Shown here piece after piece: positions 40,863 to 44,420 of a stretch of 44,420 nt of DNA (position 1 is its first letter; each line of letters starts with the position of its first letter). Source of the DNA: Endotrypanum monterogeii (taxonomy: Eukaryota; Euglenozoa; Kinetoplastea; Trypanosomatida; Trypanosomatidae); NCBI GenBank assembly GCA_000333855.2, contig CM007320.1, forward strand, positions 2,261,008 through 2,305,427. The letters run 5' to 3'. The position numbers and the translations under genes were made by a program. Below the pieces are notes generated by a model that saw only the letters and a list, made by a program, of their open reading frames with translations, did no database searches and had not been told where the DNA came from.

Positions 40863-42503
40863 CTATAAGATACTCTCTTCCCACAATGGGGTCAATAGAC
40901 AACCTGCCCTAGACCCCCGAGCATAAAACACTTTCAGTGCTTGTGAAGTGCTTTGATCCGCACAGTGCGGCAACGTAGACACAGCCCATGGAGGTTTCTC
41001 TTTTCCCAATAGCTTACGCCCACAGGTCCCGTCAATACCGTGCAAAGTCGCTTGAGGAGTTGTAGCTTTCCTGGACGACGAAGCATCAAATGGCGGCCAA
41101 GGTCTTCCCTTGCCAACAGCAGGAGTAGGGAAAGTAATATCATCAGTGGAAGCTGCGAGTTGGCAGGTTTGGGGACGAGGTGACACGGACGCCCCTGGGA
41201 AGCGAGGAGGCGGGCTGGCACTCGAAACGGGTGGTTGCTGAGACGCGACGACAGTGGACAGCTGCCCCCGGTTAGATGGAGACAGGAGTGGACCTGGCAT
41301 CTGGGAAGGAGACCCTTTCCGTGACAGCGAAGCTCTAAATGAAGTTGAACTAACGCGCGCCTCCTCCTGAAACACTCGATAAGCCACGTAAGGTGAAGCC
41401 AATGTTTCCAGCGCCGGCCCGCATAGCGTCGTCACCTCCCCTCCCTCCGACTCCGCGCATTGCAGCTTATCATCTGCACCTGAGAGGGCTGCAGCAGCTG
41501 CAGCAGGGGCAGGAGGAAAAAAACACCGTATTGGTGAACGTCGCCACTCACCCACGGCATCAGCCACAGTAGAGGCAGAATGTTGCCGGTGACACGCCTC
41601 GCTGCGCAGAATGTCGTCCGGCCCACGCTTGGGAAATGCTTCTGCGTCAGTTGCCGTCGTCGTTACGGGACTTCGAGGAAGCATCTCCATGCCCCCCTCC
41701 TCTTTCGACCCCTCCTCGGGTACGCCGGGCACCACTCGCCCAGCGACCCGAGAAAAGTGCAGCAAAGCGTCATGGGCGAGCGACACGTCCCCGTCGAGCG
41801 GCTCCTCATCCATTGCCAACACCGCACTGCGTCGCAGTAACGAGGTTGAGCTGCGATCTAGACGCTCGGTGGTCAATAGGGGATCTGCCAGAGGCGGTGA
41901 CGAGGCGTAGTGTACCTCCGCCTCTCGTCGATCACGCTTCGCCTCTGGCGTCACCGGGGACGCACTCAAGTGGGGCTGACGCACCTCGCGCGCTCCCCTC
42001 TCTCGCGGCGCCGCGGCGCTGCCTTCTTCATACACAATCGAGCTATACTGCTGCCACCCACCAGCGTTGGTTGTTCTAGGAACCCTCTCGTCACCCGAGT
42101 CCGAGGTCACCCGATTCGCTCCATTCAGGGAACTCTGTCTGAGTAAGCACTGAAGTCGCTGAAGGTCTCGCTCCATATCGCCAGGAATTCCACGTGACTG
42201 TGGTTGGATTTCATTGAGCCTCCTGCTCCGCTGGTGCCATGATGACACCCCCATTTGAGAATGTTCTTGCCACGTGGTAGCGGAAGGTGTGAAAGACGAC
42301 TGTGGTAACGGCACAGATGATGAAGCGGGGCGCGGCAACGCGCTGTCGAGTCGCTCCGGTGTCCTTGGCAAGCTCGCATACGGTCGACTTGGGGCTATCG
42401 GAGACTGGTTCATGGCAGAGAGCTCACGCAGCTGCTGCAGAACTCGACGCTCTTTCGCCGCAAGCTCATCGAGGAGCTGCTGTGTAGAGAGGTTAGAATG
42501 CAT
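40863..42503 (-). CDS. Hypothetical protein, 546 aa, low complexity with short N-terminal coiled coil
   Basis: Not recognised. The N-terminus has a helical, probably coiled-coil, segment (QQLLDELAAKERRVLQQLREL, about 8-28). A second short helix, MERDLQRLQCLLRQSS, lies at about 120. The remainder is Ser/Pro/Ala/Arg-rich with many RSx(S/P) sites and no visible domain; the C-terminus has RSRAGCLLTPLWEESIL-like residues. The longest frame adds 55 codons, but a clear acceptor (TTTTCTTCCCCATCAG, AG at 42616/42615) lies within them and no other ATG occurs before 42503, so this ATG is chosen with a 5'-UTR of about 111 nt. The protein is probably disordered and may act through its N-terminal coiled coil, for example as a cytoskeletal linker; this is inference. 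Confidence 0.82.
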   Translation of the reverse strand: MHSNLSTQQLLDELAAKERRVLQQLRELSAMNQSPIAPSRPYASLPRTPERLDSALPRPASSSVPLPQSSFTPSATTWQEHSQMGVSSWHQRSRRLNEIQPQSRGIPGDMERDLQRLQCLLRQSSLNGANRVTSDSGDERVPRTTNAGGWQQYSSIVYEEGSAAAPRERGAREVRQPHLSASPVTPEAKRDRREAEVHYASSPPLADPLLTTERLDRSSTSLLRRSAVLAMDEEPLDGDVSLAHDALLHFSRVAGRVVPGVPEEGSKEEGGMEMLPRSPVTTTATDAEAFPKRGPDDILRSEACHRQHSASTVADAVGEWRRSPIRCFFPPAPAAAAAALSGADDKLQCAESEGGEVTTLCGPALETLASPYVAYRVFQEEARVSSTSFRASLSRKGSPSQMPGPLLSPSNRGQLSTVVASQQPPVSSASPPPRFPGASVSPRPQTCQLAASTDDITFPTPAVGKGRPWPPFDASSSRKATTPQATLHGIDGTCGRKLLGKEKPPWAVSTLPHCADQSTSQALKVFYARGSRAGCLLTPLWEESIL

Positions 42504-42614
42504 CGGACCCGGGCAGGTTATATGGAAAGGACACCAAGTGGTGAGAAGGAAGACTTGACGGTGTTGGGACAGCAGCGTATTATTAATACGCCCGCGGGGA
42601 GACGAACCTACCCA

Positions 42615-42648
42615 CTGATGGGGAAGAAAAGCGGGACAAAAAATACTG
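42615..42648 (-). promoter_or_regulatory. Trans-splice acceptor for the 546-aa gene
   Basis: The coding strand carries TTTTTTGTCCCGCTTTTCTT, then CCCCATCAG with the AG at 42616/42615. The ATG at 42668 lies upstream of it and would be lost from the mRNA. Confidence 0.65.
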
Positions 42649-43439
42649 AGTAGGCGACCTCGTTGCACGGGTACCAGTGGAGGGATTCAATGATGCTTGA
42701 CGACAAGCGGGGACGCCGCAAGATGTCTAAGAAAATAAAAAAGTGGGATCTCCACTATGCTGTGGCGGCTTTCTTTGTTGTTTTTTTTCCTAGCGAAACA
42801 AGCACACACTTTCTTTTACTACTCTTGCCTCGGAGTGAGAAGTGCGCGCTATCCTGTCGCCTCAAGAGTGAGTAGCACTGCCCCCTGTGGATGCAGCAAA
42901 CTTGAGATGCAAGAAGGAAAGGATGAGAGTCGGACCCTGTGCACCGACCCCTACCGCCTGCATCAGGACCCTCTTCAGCTGTGAGAGAAAGCAAGAAAAG
43001 TGTGAATGCAAGCAAGATGTAGGTCTAAGGAGGAATAAGTAAAGGGCGACACATATGGATGTGTGCATGCATGTGTTTGCTATCTAATGCATGCCAATCG
43101 TTGGCAAGAAAGAGAGAGAGAGCCCTCATCCTCCTCATGGGGTAGAAGCGGGTACACTTGCTGGCAACATCCACACCTCCATTCCAGGACCCCTGTTCCC
43201 CACCAGGACTGTAGAACATCCGCTGGACGCGGAGCGACTTACTGAAAAGTCTGCACAAATTTTACTGGAAAAAAACAAAACATCATGAGAGCCTGAACAA
43301 TCATATGGTGATCAAAAACATTTACGTATCTGCATAGAGATGTGGGCATATCAGTGCACTCACTGGTACAAGTTCCATTCCGTTCCTTCTGCCCCCCCTC
43401 AAAAAAAAATGCTTTGACCGCCCTCTCTCTTCCCCTCCC

Positions 43440-43486
43440 CCCGCCCACACACACCCACACACACCCACCACACACACACACACACA
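43440..43486. repeat. CACACCC/CA mixed repeat
   Basis: CA runs interrupted by CCC, in the same style as the array at the window end but shorter and less regular. Confidence 0.75.
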
Positions 43487-44307
43487 TGGACATTTCATAC
43501 TTTCCAAAAATATCCATCTGACACAGCAGCATGTGAAAGATCACTATGGGACCGCAAAATAGAACGAAAAAAAAGAAGGGGGCAAGGGAGAGTTGGAGGT
43601 GGTTTGCGGGGCCAGAAGTAAGTCTATCTGCACATAAAAGAGAAGGCAAGAAAACAAACATCAAGAAGGAAAGTCCAGAGGTCTCGGCCTCGGTATTCGG
43701 GGAAAAATCTAGAAAAACAAATGGAAAGAGGAAGCAAAAGAGATGAACAATAAGATAGAGAGAGCACACACGGGATGCAAGGGGCAGGCGCATGCGCACA
43801 TCTATGCACATGCCCACACATGCACACACACATAATAATAAAAAGGGGGGGTGGAGGAAGAGGAAAAATCACACGCGCATAGGTACAAATTTAGCAAAAT
43901 GTCTTTCTTTTGGGGACGAGGGGAGAAATGAGAGACCGCAGGGGAACAGAGAAAAAAAAAAAAAAGAGAGGAATAAGAGTCCAAGACGAGTAACTGAACA
44001 TTGTGACAGCCGCAGCTCGTTCAAAGCAGCCCCTTCCCTCGTTTACACAAAAGCCCATGCACAGCTATACCCCCACCCCCTATTACAGCGGCATAGACCC
44101 GAAACGCGGAGGGAGGGAAGGCGACAGGAAGAGCCCCTCGCGCTCGTACAAACGAATTCCTTGAGCTATATCTGAGAAGCAACCATCCACGTAAAGAGAA
44201 ATCAAAACAGCAAATAAAAAAAGAGAGCAAGACAATAATACCATCTAGAACAGATATGTACGCTAGTGTAGAATACCGAGCACAGCTCAAATTACCCCTC
44301 CTCCCCT

Positions 44308-44420
44308 ACACACACCCACACACACCCACACACACACCCACACACACCCACACACACACCCACACACACCCACACACACACCCACACACACCCACACACA
44401 CACCCACACACACCCACACA
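44308..44420. repeat. (CA)nCCC array with 22-bp higher-order period, runs off the window
   Basis: After the first unit, blocks of 10 bp (ACACACACCC) and 12 bp (ACACACACACCC) alternate strictly at least four times, giving a 22-bp higher-order unit. The minus strand reads GGGTGTGTGT. The array continues past the window edge. Trypanosomatid telomeres are TTAGGG, so this is not a telomere. Confidence 0.88.

Larger units (their letters stand above)
42504..44420. other. Intergenic: 5' side of the 546-aa gene, then spacer to the window end
   Basis: No gene supported in 1.9 kb. Below 42650 it holds the acceptor of the 546-residue gene. Above that it is A-rich spacer with CA/CCC repeats near 43440-43486, an A-run near 43951-43965 and a CACCC array at the end. 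It is probably the 3'-UTR region of a gene beyond the window. Confidence 0.6.

Noticed and set aside
44308..44420. Telomere-like G-rich repeat on the minus strand at the window end
   Set aside because: Trypanosomatid telomeres are TTAGGG; this is GGGTGTGTGT and the neighbouring sequence is ordinary spacer.

Overview
The window reads as a chromosome-internal piece of a trypanosomatid genome, most likely Leishmania or a close relative. All eleven protein genes that I can support lie on the minus strand. They are intron-free, long, rich in G and C at third codon positions, and separated by 1-3 kb of low-complexity DNA full of homopolymers and dinucleotide repeats. Just upstream of most start codons the coding strand has a polypyrimidine tract followed by an AG, which is the signal for spliced-leader trans-splicing. 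This is the layout of one directional polycistronic transcription unit read from high to low coordinates. No strand switch, tRNA, rRNA or CRISPR array was found.

In window order the genes are: the first 44 codons of 60S ribosomal protein L4 (1-134, cut by the window edge); a 1082-residue Ser/Thr-rich protein of unknown role (1302-4550); KU70 (5993-8884), the DNA-end-binding Ku subunit with a C-terminal SAP motif; a 1958-residue protein with up to three cyclic-nucleotide-binding folds, of which only the middle one keeps the phosphate-binding Glu and Arg (10911-16787); a 197-residue charged protein built from about four 42-residue repeats (18695-19288); a 723-residue unknown (20482-22653); a PIG3-like NADPH:quinone oxidoreductase (24468-25520); a 158-residue protein with an N-terminal CxxC/CxxxC pair (27998-28474); two coiled-coil proteins (31837-33693 and 36280-39297) that share a spaced N-terminal motif and appear to be ancient tandem paralogues; and a 546-residue low-complexity protein (40863-42503). 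Most starts were set by looking for the trans-splice acceptor. In four genes this removes 16 to 109 codons from the longest open frame, and in one more it moves the start by 7 codons.

The intergenic regions hold most of the oddities. Around 29.87-30.60 kb a GC-rich block unlike its surroundings sits in the 3'-UTR region of a coiled-coil gene and may be a degenerate retroposon of the SIDER type. It runs into a 20-N assembly gap (30862-30881) whose two flanks are the same about 420-bp sequence, differing by one 5-bp unit, so the gap is probably an unmerged contig overlap. A second GC-rich block lies at about 40.04-40.42 kb. The window ends in a (CA)nCCC array with a 22-bp higher-order period.

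The genes do not form one pathway. As is usual in these organisms, neighbours share transcription but not function, and regulation would be post-transcriptional through UTRs. The strongest candidates for something undescribed are the tandem coiled-coil paralogue pair, the triple cyclic-nucleotide-fold protein and the 42-residue repeat protein.
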